A DNA stretch of 58,853 bases. Origin: CAWKAV01 sp963847735 (GTDB taxonomy: Bacteria > Desulfobacterota > Desulfuromonadia > Desulfuromonadales > BM103). The first letter of the stretch is position 1. Every line of letters starts with the position of its first letter. Shown here piece by piece: positions 11,603 to 21,261 of this stretch. The translations under genes and the position numbers were made by a program. Under the pieces are notes generated by a model. That model saw nothing but the letters and a program-made list of their open reading frames with translations, ran no database searches and had not been told where the DNA came from. Location: NCBI GenBank assembly GCA_963847735.1, contig CAWKAV010000013.1, positions 1 through 58,853 on the forward strand, in the 5' to 3' direction.

Positions 11603-12276
11603 AACAATGAATTCAACGACCAGGATTCCCTGCGTTCCCTGCTGCTGATGACCGAACTGGAGAAGGGCGAGCCGGTTTCCCAGCGTGAGATAGCCGGCCG
11701 GCTCGGCATCGCCCTCGGCCTGGTCAATTCCTATCTGAAGACCCTGGTCAAGAAGGGCTGCGTGCAGGTCAAGGCTTACCCGCGCAACCGCTACGCCTAC
11801 CTGCTCACCCCCAAGGGTTTCGCCGAAAAGAGTCGACTCGCCTATCAGCATCTGGGCAATTACCACAAGCTCTACCGGATCACCCGCCAGGACAGCCTGG
11901 CGCTGTTCAACTGCCCTGGCACCGGGGGGTCGAAAGCGTCATTTTCTGCGGTGTCGACGACCTGACCGAAATCGTCTACCTCTCCCTGTGCGAGGCCGGT
12001 CTGGATCTGGCGGCAGTGATGGATGAAGAAGCGGGCGGCCGTTTCCTGGCCCTGCCGGTCGTCTCCTTGCCGAATGGTGTTGCAGTCGCCGGCAGCGCGC
12101 CGATCGTCATCACCTGTCTGCCGCGGGCCGGGGAACTCAAGGCCGCCTTGCTGGCCCTTGGGGTGGCGGAGCAGGATATCTACGCGCCAGACACAGTTAT
12201 GAGGAGGTGTTGCGATGATCCGTTCTTCGTGGCAATTCATGAATTGCCCGGTTTTGGATTGATTGGCCATGGTTAG
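11597..12276 (+). CDS. Winged-helix (MarR EPS-associated type) transcriptional regulator with C-terminal domain (frame-disrupted)
   Basis: The first about 90 residues form a winged helix: LLLMTELEKGEPVSQREIAG, LGLVNSYLKTLVKKG, YAYLLTPKGFAEKSRLAYQH. This resembles the EPS-associated MarR-family regulators that head glycan clusters. After a break in a G-run near 11925, the other frame continues VESVIFCGVDDLTEIVYLSL and VIVTCLPRAGELKAAL-like sequence (read as APIVITCLPRAGELKAALLA), a Rossmann-like domain of unknown ligand, possibly a sugar metabolite sensor. The extreme C-terminus runs into the palindromic repeats that follow, so the true stop is uncertain. First gene of the rightward cluster; likely controls it and itself. 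Confidence 0.7.
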
Positions 12277-12456
12277 GCGTCAACGGATCGGGGCAATTCG
12301 TGAATTGCCCCTCCCGTGAATGGGTTGATGAATGATTGCAGGGGCGATTCAGGAATCGCCCGGTTTTGGATTTGCATGCGAATTTATTGTGACTTAAGAG
12401 AGCCAGGGCGATTCGTGAATCGGGCAACCACAACCCTGGGCGATTCGTGAATGCCC
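12231..12456. repeat. Array of five REP-like palindromes
   Basis: Five related palindromes lie at 12231-12248, 12290-12311, 12341-12361, 12406-12425 and 12438-12456. The first is a perfect 18-mer, GGCAATTCATGAATTGCC. The others pair GGGGCAATTC or GGGCGATTC with their complements around a two-base centre. Copies one and three are each followed by GGTTTTGGATT, so units have also duplicated in tandem. They sit between the regulator and wzx. Related palindromes recur at 28165-28241. They look like REP/BIME elements; no RAYT transposase is in the window. Confidence 0.8.
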
Positions 12457-12467
12457 TACGGAACACC

Positions 12468-13801
12468 ATGAACCAACCCTGGACCAAATACCTCCCCGTT
12501 CCTGCGCGCGAAAGTCGAGGGCCGGGCCTACCTGCAGAACGTGGTCAGCAACACCGGCTGGCAGTTTGCTGACAACCTCCTGCGCATGGCGATCGGCCTG
12601 GTGGTCGTGCCTGGTTGGCCCGCTACCTCGGGCCGGAGCAGTTCGGGCTGCTCAGCTATGCCCTGGCGCTGGTCGCGATGTTCGGCACGGTCGCCAATCT
12701 TGGCCTCGACGACATCATGGTCCGCGACATGGTTCGCGAGCCGGAGCAAAAGGACGAAATTCTCGGCACCTCGTTTATGCTCAGAATGCTCGGCGGCACG
12801 CTCAGCTTCATCGCCGCCGTCGGCGTGATTTTAGTTCTGCGGCCGAACGATGAGCTGAGCCACTGGCTGGTGGGGATCATCGCTGCAGGTGCGATCTTCC
12901 AGGCCTTCAACGTCATCGAGTTCTGGTTTCACTCGCAGGTGCAGGCCAGGTACGTGGTCCTCGCTAAAGGCAGCGCGTTTCTGGTCTGTTCCCTGGCTAA
13001 AATTGGCTTGATCCTGATGGGCGCTTCCCTGGTCTCTTTCGCCTGGGTTGCCCTGGGTGAGATCGTTGTCGCCTCGTTCGGCCTGATTGTTGCTTATCGT
13101 GCCAAGGGGAGTCGTCTGTTCGGCTGGCTCGCCAACCGGAAACGGGCAGGTGCCCTGCTGAAAGACAGCTGGCCGCTGATGTTGTCGGGCATGGTGGTTC
13201 TGGTTTATCTGCGGATCGACCAGGTCATGCTTGGCGAAATGGCCGGGGACTGAGGAGGTTGGTATCTATTCGGTGGCGGTGCGCCTGGCGGAGATCTGGT
13301 ACTTCATGCCGATGGCGGTGTTCTGGTCGGTCTTTCCCAGCATCATCGAGGCGAAGGCAGCCAGCGAGCAGTTGTTTTACGAGCGTCTGCAGCAACTTTA
13401 CAACCTGATCGCGCTGTTGTCCTACGCGATCGCCGTCCCGGTCACCCTGCTCGCCCAGTGGCTGGTGCCGGCCCTGTTCGGTGAAGCCTATGCCCGTGGC
13501 GGACTGATGCTTGCGATCCTGATCTGGTCGAATGTCTTCTACGGCCTGGAGATCGCCCGGAGCTCCTTTCTGACCGTCATGCACTGGACCCGGATTTACC
13601 TGCTGACAGTCACCCTGGGCTGCCTGCTGAACGTTGTTTTCAACTATTGGCTGATCCCGCTGTATGGCGGGATGGGCGCTGTCATTGCCTCGCTGGTCGC
13701 CTACTGGTTCGCGGCCCATGGTTCGTGTTTCTTGTTCAAGCCGCTGTATCAGGACAGGAGTCATGATAACCCGGGCGATAGTGTATCCGAAAGTGTGGTG
13801 A
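12468..13801 (+). CDS. wzx: O-antigen flippase Wzx-1 (polysaccharide biosynthesis protein; frame-disrupted)
   Basis: Joined frames give a MATE/MOP-superfamily flippase of about 440 residues: GRAYLQNVVSNTGWQFADNL, ARYLGPEQFGLLSYALAL, VIEFWFHSQVQARYVV, YLRIDQVMLGEMAG, EEVGIYSVAVRLAEIWYFMP, IPLYGGMGAVIASLVAYW. Breaks occur after MNQPWTKYLP, near 12612, near 13250 and near 13760. The last restores the ending MITRAIVYPKVW, matching the paralogue Wzx-2. It moves undecaprenyl-diphosphate-linked O-units across the inner membrane. The ATG at 12468 is supported by the matching N-terminus of Wzx-2. Confidence 0.85.
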
Positions 13802-13824
13802 GATAAATCCATGGATTCTATGGA

Positions 13825-14985
13825 ATGAGATCGTTCTTGTTCAATATCGATGTCATTGGTGCCTGCAACCTTCGCTGTCCTTCCTGTGCGCAGGGGAATG
13901 TCACGGATTACCGCCTTCCGCACGGCCAGATGGATCCGGAGTTGCTGCGGTGCATCATCACCAAGGCCAAAACCGAGTGCCAGGTCGAGAGCGTCCATCT
14001 GTTTATCTGGGGCGAACCCCTGCTTCACGCTAGATTGCCAGAATTGATTCGCATCGTCCAGGATGCCGGTATCCCCTGCCATCTCAGCTCAAACCTCAAC
14101 ATCCTTCCCGATGCGGAGGCCATCATGGCGGCCAATCCCGCCAGCTTTAAAATTTCGGCCTCGGGTTTTACCCAGGAGATCTACGGGATCACGCACCGGG
14201 GCGGGGATGTCGAACGTGTCAAACAGAACCTGGTCGAATTGGTGACGGCCAAGGAGCGGAACCGCGCCACAACCCGAATTTATGTCTGTTTCCACCGCTA
14301 TAAACACAACCTCAAGGAGGAGCCGCTGCTGCGAGAATTCCTGGCGAATCTCGGAGTTGGCTTCGAGCCGCTCTGGGCGCAGCTGCTCCCTCTGGAAAAA
14401 GTCCTGCGTTTCCTTGACGAAAATGCTTTCGAGTTTCCTCTGACGGCGGAAGATTATCAACTGATCGAGCGTCTTGCGTTGCCGCTCGGAGCGGGCCTCA
14501 AGCTGGCCAGGCAGCACAATCAACAGCCGTGTCCACTGCGTGAGGATCAGTTCAGCATCGACTGCCATGGCAATGTGCTGTTGTGCTGCGCCGGGTTTGA
14601 CGCGCGTCGCTTTACCGTAGGGAATTTCCTGGATACATCTCTCGATGAGCTCCAGGAAGTTAAGGAAAACCACGCAATCTGCAAGCTCTGCATGCAGCAT
14701 GGCGCCCATGTCTACATGACGTGCGGGACTGCGAAGCTGGATGCCCTGGCCTTATCACAAATTGCGCCGGAAGATGTGAAGCTGCTTGGCTTGCGTTACG
14801 AACTGGCTGTCAAGCGATTGAAGGGGGGGCTCGAACGCCTGTACCGAAAATCGCCGTTGCGCCTTGCCCCTGCAACAGAGGCGGCATGGCTGCACCGGAT
14901 CAACCAGTTGCAGAAACAGGTCTCCCGGCTGCGACATGGTTCGGCTGGCAGACGTCGCCAGGGAGCTGAAAATTTCGATGAGTAA
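13825..14985 (+). CDS. Radical SAM/SPASM protein
   Basis: Intact, 386 residues. The cluster motif CNLRCPSC (Cys14, 18, 21, CX3CX2C) binds the SAM-cleaving [4Fe-4S] cluster. A SPASM-like C-terminal region around residues 233-300 has PCPLREDQFSIDCHGNVLLC and then ICKLCMQHG, ligands for auxiliary clusters. The last about 60 residues are basic and coiled-coil-like. The reaction is unknown; SPASM proteins usually modify peptides, but many occur in O-antigen loci with unassigned sugar or lipid roles. A close paralogue lies at 35556-36686, also downstream of a wzx sequence, which suggests a duplicated module. Confidence 0.85.
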   Translation: MRSFLFNIDVIGACNLRCPSCAQGNVTDYRLPHGQMDPELLRCIITKAKTECQVESVHLFIWGEPLLHARLPELIRIVQDAGIPCHLSSNLNILPDAEAIMAANPASFKISASGFTQEIYGITHRGGDVERVKQNLVELVTAKERNRATTRIYVCFHRYKHNLKEEPLLREFLANLGVGFEPLWAQLLPLEKVLRFLDENAFEFPLTAEDYQLIERLALPLGAGLKLARQHNQQPCPLREDQFSIDCHGNVLLCCAGFDARRFTVGNFLDTSLDELQEVKENHAICKLCMQHGAHVYMTCGTAKLDALALSQIAPEDVKLLGLRYELAVKRLKGGLERLYRKSPLRLAPATEAAWLHRINQLQKQVSRLRHGSAGRRRQGAENFDE

Positions 14986-14990
14986 GAGAG

Positions 14991-15833
14991 ATGAGTGATT
15001 ACGTGACGTCATCCGGCCCCATGATCGACGCAATAGCCAACCGGGTTCTCTCCGTTTTGCGAAAGGTTCGTCGGCGGATCGTTCCCGAGTTGCTGGAGTA
15101 TGCTCCAAGCGGATGGGATACGACTCTTGAGGAAAACGAAAAAGGCTGGCTTTCTGAGAGCGTGCTTGAGGAAGAGAGGGGGAAGTGGGAACGCTTTACC
15201 GAGCTTCTGCAGAGGCAAGGCCCGCTGGGGTTCTCTCCGGATGCATCGCTTGCCGAGGTTGACAGAGTGTCCTATCATAATCTCAACTACACTTTTGGTT
15301 ATGTGGTCACAAAAGCGGCTTTCGGCCGGGAGCGGTTGTCCATCCTCGACTGGGGTGGTGGATTAGGCTACTACTACCTGCTGGCCAAGGCTTTCCTGCC
15401 CGAGAATTTCCAGCTGGACTACCACTGCAAGGACGTTCGGACCCTGGTCCGGGCAGGACGCGAACTTGCCCCGGGAATAACCTGGCACGAGGATGATGCC
15501 TGTCTGGACAACGAATACGATCTGGTCATGGTCAGCGGCTCGCTGCAGTATTGCCGTGAATGGAAGCCGCTGCTGAAGCAGATTCGCAGCGCAACGAAAC
15601 GCTATTTCTTCCTGACCAGGACGCCGATCGTCAAAAATACAGCTTCATTTGTCGCCGTGCAGCGGGTCTATGGCACCAGGATTCTGCATCAGCAGTTCAA
15701 TGAAGCAGAACTGCTCACCGAGATCGAAAATCTCGGTTTCGAGCTGGTTCGTGAAGTTGTTACCGGCGACCTGGTGTACATCAGGAATGCTCCGGAGGAT
15801 GCGACCCTCAAAGGTTGGCTGTTCTCGGCCTGA
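14991..15833 (+). CDS. TIGR04325-type SAM methyltransferase
   Basis: Intact, 280 residues, starting six bases after the previous stop. Motif I reads LSILDWGGGLGYYYLLAKAF (about residue 115), followed by DYHCKDVRTLVRAG, DLVMVSGSLQYCREW and TRTPIVKNTASFVAVQRVYG. This combination marks the TIGR04325 family of putative methyltransferases found in surface-polysaccharide loci. It probably methylates a sugar of the O-unit; the acceptor atom is unknown. Confidence 0.8.
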   Translation: MSDYVTSSGPMIDAIANRVLSVLRKVRRRIVPELLEYAPSGWDTTLEENEKGWLSESVLEEERGKWERFTELLQRQGPLGFSPDASLAEVDRVSYHNLNYTFGYVVTKAAFGRERLSILDWGGGLGYYYLLAKAFLPENFQLDYHCKDVRTLVRAGRELAPGITWHEDDACLDNEYDLVMVSGSLQYCREWKPLLKQIRSATKRYFFLTRTPIVKNTASFVAVQRVYGTRILHQQFNEAELLTEIENLGFELVREVVTGDLVYIRNAPEDATLKGWLFSA

Positions 15834-15883
15834 GTGAAATGGCTCACAGATTGAGCCTGATTGGGAATAATATAAGGTAAGAT

Positions 15884-17009
15884 ATGGAAAAGATGATTCT
15901 TGCGTTCAAATCGTTGTTCACCAAAAGGGGTTGGCGGCTGCTGCAACTCGCCGCAATCAACAGGATTGTCGTCCCTCTGTTCAAGCTCCAGGCGTGGAGA
16001 TCTCGAAGCTGGATCCCCGGCCCGACAACAATCAGCATCGAGCTGACCAATCGTTGCAATCTCAACTGCGCCATGTGCGTCCGGAGATTCTGGGATGCCG
16101 AGACGAATCCCCTGGGAGATATGTCCTATGAATTTTTCGAGGAGCATATCCTCGGAGAACTCAGGCCTTACCAGGTCGTCAACCTGCAATGCATTGGCGA
16201 GTCTCTGCTCAACAAGGATTTTTTGAAAATGCTGGCGGCCTGCAAAAAAGCCGGTTGCACTGCGACTTTTACCAGCAACGGAGTGATTCTCAGAAAATTT
16301 GCTGACGCGATCGTGTCTCACGGTGCCGATGAAATCTGCATCTCCGTCGACGGCATCGAAACCATGAAAAAGTGGCGCTACGTTGATGTCGACAGAGTGC
16401 TGGATGGAATCGATGCAATTCGTGAGGCCAAGCAGAAGCTGGCAAGCAAGACTCCGCTGGTGACCGTCAACTGCGTCGTGACGCGGGACAGCCTTGCCGA
16501 ACTTCCCGAACTGATGGAACGTCTCGGTCAAAAGGGGGTGACACGCGTTACGCTGATCCACCTGATTGCCTACGATGCAGGCTCAGACGGAACAATCGGT
16601 GATACCTGTCTATGCCGAAGCGAAAAAGATTTTCGACCAGGTGGAAAGAATTGCCAGAAAGTATCAGCTTCAGGTGGTCATGCCGCCTGCACCGGGCGAC
16701 ACAACCAAATGCCGGCAGCCGTTCCGGGCGCTGTTCATCAATTGGGACGGCGATGTGCGGCCATGCTGCATGTCGACATTCAATGAGCGCGGAGCCCTGC
16801 TGGTCGGCAACGTGGCGCGCAACTCGCTGTCGGGTCTCTGGAACAGCAGCTATATGCACCGATTGAGAAGAGCTCTGGACAGAGAGGAGGATTTGCCTGA
16901 CATGTGCAAGCCCTGTCCAATGCGCCGCTGCGACCTCGAGTCGCACACTCACCCGGTCTTTCCTCCGGAGCCATTAGAACGGCGAGTCCAGGGGGAAATG
17001 AGTGAATAG
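15884..17009 (+). CDS. Radical SAM/SPASM protein (frame-disrupted)
   Basis: The first frame holds IELTNRCNLNCAMCVRRFWD (Cys58, 62, 65), the GES-type strand LQCIGESLLNKDFLKMLAAC and SVDGIETMKKWRYVDVDRVL, a standard radical SAM barrel. After a break near 16580 the second frame gives CRQPFRALFINWDGDVRPCC and MCKPCPMRRC, a SPASM-type C-terminus. Rebuilt length is about 375 residues. It is distinct from its neighbour at 13825, not a recent copy. The reaction is unknown. Confidence 0.8.
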
Positions 17010-18477
17010 TCAACATCGTGCACCTGCGAATGCTGAGATTGCAGCGCAGAACCTGGAGACCACCAATATGCCGACGGCCAAGACACCAGTGAAAAAGCTG
17101 GCATTGATCTGCTTCGGGAACGAAGAAAATTACAGCCTGCTCTTCGTGGGCGGAGAATTGCTGTTGTACGGCCAGGAAATCCGTTATTTCGATGCGGAAG
17201 ACGAGCATGTGCTCGAAGACATCATCGACTGGCATCCGGATTTCATCTGCTTCTCGCCCTTGACCAAGTTTTTCCCCCGTTCTCTTGAGCTGACTCGAAG
17301 CCTGAAAAACAGACTGCCGGCAGTTGTCTCGGTCTTTGGCGGTCATCACGCCTGCGCCGTGCAGGATATCGTGGAACTGGATGAGATCGATGTCGTCGTG
17401 GTCGGCCCGGTGCGCGGTTCGATCGACAAGATCCTCTCCGGTGAGATAGGGTTGATCAGAACCCATCTGACTCATCCCGACGACATGCCCACGCCGGCCA
17501 GAAAGGAATATTTCCGGGACATCCCCAGGATGGCCACACGCTACCGGAAGTTCATGCTGTCCATGCTGGGCTGTCCGTGGAACTGCTCCTACTGCAGCTC
17601 GGCTTCGCATCACATCCGGGACATCTTCGGCGGTGAAGCTCACAAGCGTTATTACCTGACAAGACGTTCGATTCCTGTCGTCATCGAGGAGGCCAAGGAG
17701 ATTTTGCGGCTCGGCAAAACCGAAGAGATCGAATGGGTTGACGATGATATCTTCAGCGGCGCGGATATAGAAACCTGGCTGCCGGAATTTGTCGAAGCCT
17801 GGGAAGAGGAGATCGGTGTGCCGATGTACGTCTCATCGACTTCGGCGCTGGTGCTCAAGGTTTCCGACCGCGCGCTGGCGACCTTGAAGAGAATCGTCAA
17901 CTGCATCGGCATCGGTGTGCAGGCAATCCGTCCGGAGTCCCTCAAATTACTGGGCCGGGGCTGGGACAGTGAAGAAAAGATCAAAAAGGCTTACGATCGG
18001 CTGGTCGCGTTCGGCTATGCGGTCAACCTTCAGGCGATCATCGGCTTGCCGGTTGCCGACCCGGTTGCAGACGCCCTTGAGACCGTGAAAGGCTTGCAGC
18101 GCATCGGCCCGGGCAGTATCTGCTCCGTGTATCCCCTGCAGATCTATCCAGGCACGAAGATGGAGCAGTTTTGCATTGACAACAACCTGGACTTGAATGA
18201 TTTGTCGAGCGGTGATACCAATACGGGAATTCCGAGTATCGATTTCCCGCCGGATGTGGCTGGAAAGCTGAAGAATATCTGCAAGCTCGGGACGTTTTTC
18301 GTGAAATACAATATCGACGAGATGTGGATGAAAATCCTGATTAATGTCGATTTTTCGGATGAAACATCTCAGGCAATTTCGATGGGCAAATATTATGAGT
18401 GCGTTGTCGACCGGCTGGGTGACGAGGGCAAGGTCATTTTCGACGAGATCCGCCGTGGCATGAAGCTGGTCTTCTAA
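17002..18477 (+). CDS. B12-binding-domain type radical SAM enzyme
   Basis: Intact, 491 residues from a GTG at 17002 that overlaps the previous stop region; an ATG at 17068 (MPTAKTPVKKLALICFG) is an alternative start. Residues about 30-150 form a B12-binding-like Rossmann domain (FICFSPLTKFFPRSLELTRS, VFGGHHACAVQDIV), but I see no DxHxxG base-off motif. GCPWNCSYC (Cys191, 195, 198) begins the radical SAM barrel, followed by EWVDDDIFSGADI and VYPLQIYPGTKMEQFC. Related enzymes perform C- or P-methylations and other radical chemistry. In this setting a modified sugar is likely. Confidence 0.8.
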   Translation: MNSQHRAPANAEIAAQNLETTNMPTAKTPVKKLALICFGNEENYSLLFVGGELLLYGQEIRYFDAEDEHVLEDIIDWHPDFICFSPLTKFFPRSLELTRSLKNRLPAVVSVFGGHHACAVQDIVELDEIDVVVVGPVRGSIDKILSGEIGLIRTHLTHPDDMPTPARKEYFRDIPRMATRYRKFMLSMLGCPWNCSYCSSASHHIRDIFGGEAHKRYYLTRRSIPVVIEEAKEILRLGKTEEIEWVDDDIFSGADIETWLPEFVEAWEEEIGVPMYVSSTSALVLKVSDRALATLKRIVNCIGIGVQAIRPESLKLLGRGWDSEEKIKKAYDRLVAFGYAVNLQAIIGLPVADPVADALETVKGLQRIGPGSICSVYPLQIYPGTKMEQFCIDNNLDLNDLSSGDTNTGIPSIDFPPDVAGKLKNICKLGTFFVKYNIDEMWMKILINVDFSDETSQAISMGKYYECVVDRLGDEGKVIFDEIRRGMKLVF

Positions 18478-18503
18478 CCACCGCCACTGATTACGGGGTC
18501 CTT

Positions 18504-19600
18504 ATGGAAAGAATCAAACTGTTTCAAGTGCATAAAATTCCGCATAACAAGATATCTGGATGAAACACTGAGCAGCGGGTTCTATGCCGAAGGACCGAAA
18601 GTCGCGGAGTTTGAAGCGCGCCTGGCGGAGTTTGTCGGTAATCGATATACCGTGACCGTCAACTCGGGGACGGCAGCTCTCTACCTTGCGCTTTACATGT
18701 CCGGAGTCAAGCCGGGGCAAGGCCGTTATTACCACGCCGATCACGTCGCCGGCGACCAATATTTCGATACCGCGCCTCGGTGGGGAAATCCTGTGGGCTG
18801 ATGTGGACCCGCAGTCGGGAAATATCTGTCCCTTAAGTGTGGAGCGTCTGCTGGATCGCTACCAGGACAAAGTGGCTGCGGTGCTCGCGGTCGATTGGGG
18901 CGGGATGCCCTGCGATTTCGACGAACTGCGCAGGGTGATCAATGGCCGGGCCTTTCTGATCGAGGATGCCGCCCATGCCCTGTGTGCGGAATATAAAGGC
19001 CGGCTGGCCGGATCTTATGCTGATTTCAGCTGCTTTTCATTTCAGGCGATCAAGCATATTACCACGGGTGACGGCGGTTTGCTGACCTGTCTCCACAAGA
19101 ACTTCTGGCAGCGGGCAAAGCGGCTGCGCTGGTTCGGTATTGACAGGGGCAGGCCAGGCAGAGCATTCGATGACGATCTTCTCGAAGCCGGGTTTAAATT
19201 TCATATGAACGATATCGCAGCGTCGATCGGCCTGGCCCAACTCGAGGACTTGCCGGCGATCATTCGTCGCCGCAGGGAAATTGCGCAAATCTATGAATCC
19301 GAACTGCAAGACTATGCTTTTCAAACAACCAGCTACGAAACCAAATCCGCCTACTGGTTGTTTACCTTGAAAGTCGAGGGTCGCGATCGGCTGATCGATC
19401 TCTTGGATAAAAACGGCATCGATGCCTCGCCGGTCCACTGTCGCAACGATACCTATACGGCCTTTGCTCACTGTACGTTGGGCAAGGATGGTCTGGATGA
19501 AACCGCGCTTTTCGACCAGCAGATGTTGTGCCTTCCGGTTGGCGAATGGCTTACCGACGAAGATGTAGAGCGGATCATCGGCTGCCTGAAAAAAGGATGA
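18504..19600 (+). CDS. DegT/DnrJ/EryC1-family aminotransferase 1 (frame-disrupted)
   Basis: Starts MERIKLFQVHKIP at 18504. The frame breaks near 18545 and again near 18718. Joined frames give RYLDETLSSGFYAEGPKVAE, VNSGTAALYLALYMSGVKPG, ITTPITSPATNISIP, FLIEDAAHALCAEYKG and SFQAIKHITTGDGG, with the PLP-binding Lys present (not His as in ColD-type dehydrases). Such enzymes aminate keto-deoxy sugars on nucleotide carriers. The stop overlaps the next start as ATGA. The neighbour is a tandem paralogue. Confidence 0.8.
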
Positions 19601-20716
19601 AGCAAATGGAGACAACCCCGGTTCCGCTTATGAAGGTCCACATGCCGGCCACTGCAGCCAGCGAGCTGGACGCAGTGCTGTCATCCGGGTTCGTGAGCAC
19701 CGGCGCGAAGACCGATGAATTCGAGCAGCGCTTCGGTGAACTGGTTGGCAATCCTCATGTCGTTGCCACCAACTGCTGCAGTTCGGCTATCATGCTGGCT
19801 TTGCATATGGCCGGTATAAAGCCCGGTGACGATGTCATCAGTACACCCCTGACCTGCCTGTCGGTGAACGAGTCCCTGTTGCATACCGGCGCGAACATCA
19901 TCTGGGCGGACATCGATCCGCGAACCGGGAACATCTCACCAGAAAGCATAGCTTCACGCTTGACTGATCGGACGAAGGCCATCGTCTACTCGCACTGGGT
20001 CGGTCGTTTGGCGGATATCGATCGGATCAACCAGATTGCCGAGCAGCACGAACTCAAAACCATTGAAGATGCTGCGAGCGCTTTCGGTGGCGAATATGCC
20101 GGCCGACCGGTGGGCACCCATTCAGACTACGTGGCCTTTTCTTTCCAGGCAGTCAAGCAGATCACGACCGGCGATGGCGGCATGCTCGCTGTCAGGACCA
20201 GTGCAGATCGCGACCGGGCCATCCTGCTCAGGAACCATGGCAATGACCGCCATGCCAAACGTAGTCCTCTGACCCTCGGTTTCGATGTCAAAGAGGCCGG
20301 CTGGAAATACCAGATGAATGACATTGCCGCAACCCTGGGTCTGTGCCAATTGCCGGACTTTGCCGGGATCAGGAAAGCTCATCGCCGCAACCTGGCAATC
20401 TATGCATCGCGGCTGTCTGACATTGCGGGACTGAAACTTCTTGACGAGTATGCAAAAGCCCGGTCAAATCCCTGGGTCAATACGGTCCTGGTTGAGAACC
20501 GCGATGGTTTTGTCCGCAAGCTTCAGGAGCGAAACATTGGTTGTTCGATCGTGCATATGCGCAATGACAAGTTTGCCGTATTCGAACGATTTCAGAAAGA
20601 CAACCTGCCCGATCTGGATGACTTTTACGACGCACATGATCAACATCCCGGTAGGTTGGTGGATGAATGAAGATTCAGTCGAGAAGGTTTGCGACATCAT
20701 CGCAAGCGGTTGGTAA
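19597..20716 (+). CDS. DegT/DnrJ/EryC1-family aminotransferase 2 (C-terminal frame break)
   Basis: The frame is open until a break near 20640. The tail INIPVGWWMNEDSVEKVCDI continues in the next frame to 20716. Motifs: SGFVSTGAKTDEFEQRFGEL, TNCCSSAIMLALHMAGIKPG, TIEDAASAFGGEYAGRP and SFQAVKQITTGDGG with the PLP lysine. The ATG at 19597 overlaps the upstream stop; the ATG at 19606 has AAGGA better spaced and may be the true start. Together with its neighbour it could make two different amino sugars or a heteromeric enzyme. Confidence 0.82.
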
Positions 20717-20738
20717 ACGGAATAGCCAGGGAGGTCTA

Positions 20739-21215
20739 ATGCAAGTCAAGGTTATGGATCTGGAATGCATCAAAACGAAGAACGTACAACAAGGGCATCA
20801 GAACGGCATTTTCATCCCGGTCTGGAGAGACTGGGACCAGTTATATGAAAAAGAGCCGAAGATGGTGTATGTAACAACCTGCTTCCCAGGTGAACTGAAA
20901 GGTCCGCACCTGCATAAGCAGCGCTGGAGCTACCTGACGGTCCTGAGGGGGGAAGTCGCCTTTATTGTTAAACTTGACGATGCGTTCAAGGAGTTTGTCC
21001 TTAACGCCGATAAACCGCAGACCATCGTCATCCCTGCCGGAATCCCTCAGGCACATGTGAATATCGGGACAGAAGAGGCCATCGTCATGAATCTCTGCAA
21101 TCCGGCCTGGCATCCTGAAAATCAGGATAACTATACAGCCGACTATGGCAACTACGATTTCGGCAAGTGGGGTTACAACTCTCGTGCAGTAAAACAGCAG
21201 AACAAGGTTCTCTGA
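20739..21215 (+). CDS. Cupin-fold sugar isomerase/epimerase-like protein
   Basis: The start at 20739 (MQVKVMDLECIKTKNV) is set by GGGAGG about seven bases upstream; the longer open frame is not needed. The 158-residue protein has a cupin core: GPHLHKQRWSYLTVLRGEVA, QTIVIPAGIPQAHVNIGTEE, and a tail NPAWHPENQDNYTADYGNYD. It resembles RmlC-like and FdtA/WxcM-type cupins that isomerise nucleotide-linked keto sugars. Position next to two aminotransferases fits keto-sugar isomerisation before amination. The exact reaction is unknown. Confidence 0.65.
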   Translation: MQVKVMDLECIKTKNVQQGHQNGIFIPVWRDWDQLYEKEPKMVYVTTCFPGELKGPHLHKQRWSYLTVLRGEVAFIVKLDDAFKEFVLNADKPQTIVIPAGIPQAHVNIGTEEAIVMNLCNPAWHPENQDNYTADYGNYDFGKWGYNSRAVKQQNKVL

Positions 21216-21261
21216 AAACAGGCCTATTGATTTCGATAAATGTAAAACTAAGGATTAACAC

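Noticed and set aside
12231..12456. Possible CRISPR array
   Set aside because: Units are palindromes with irregular spacing and partly repeated tails, not direct repeats with unique spacers; no cas genes are nearby.
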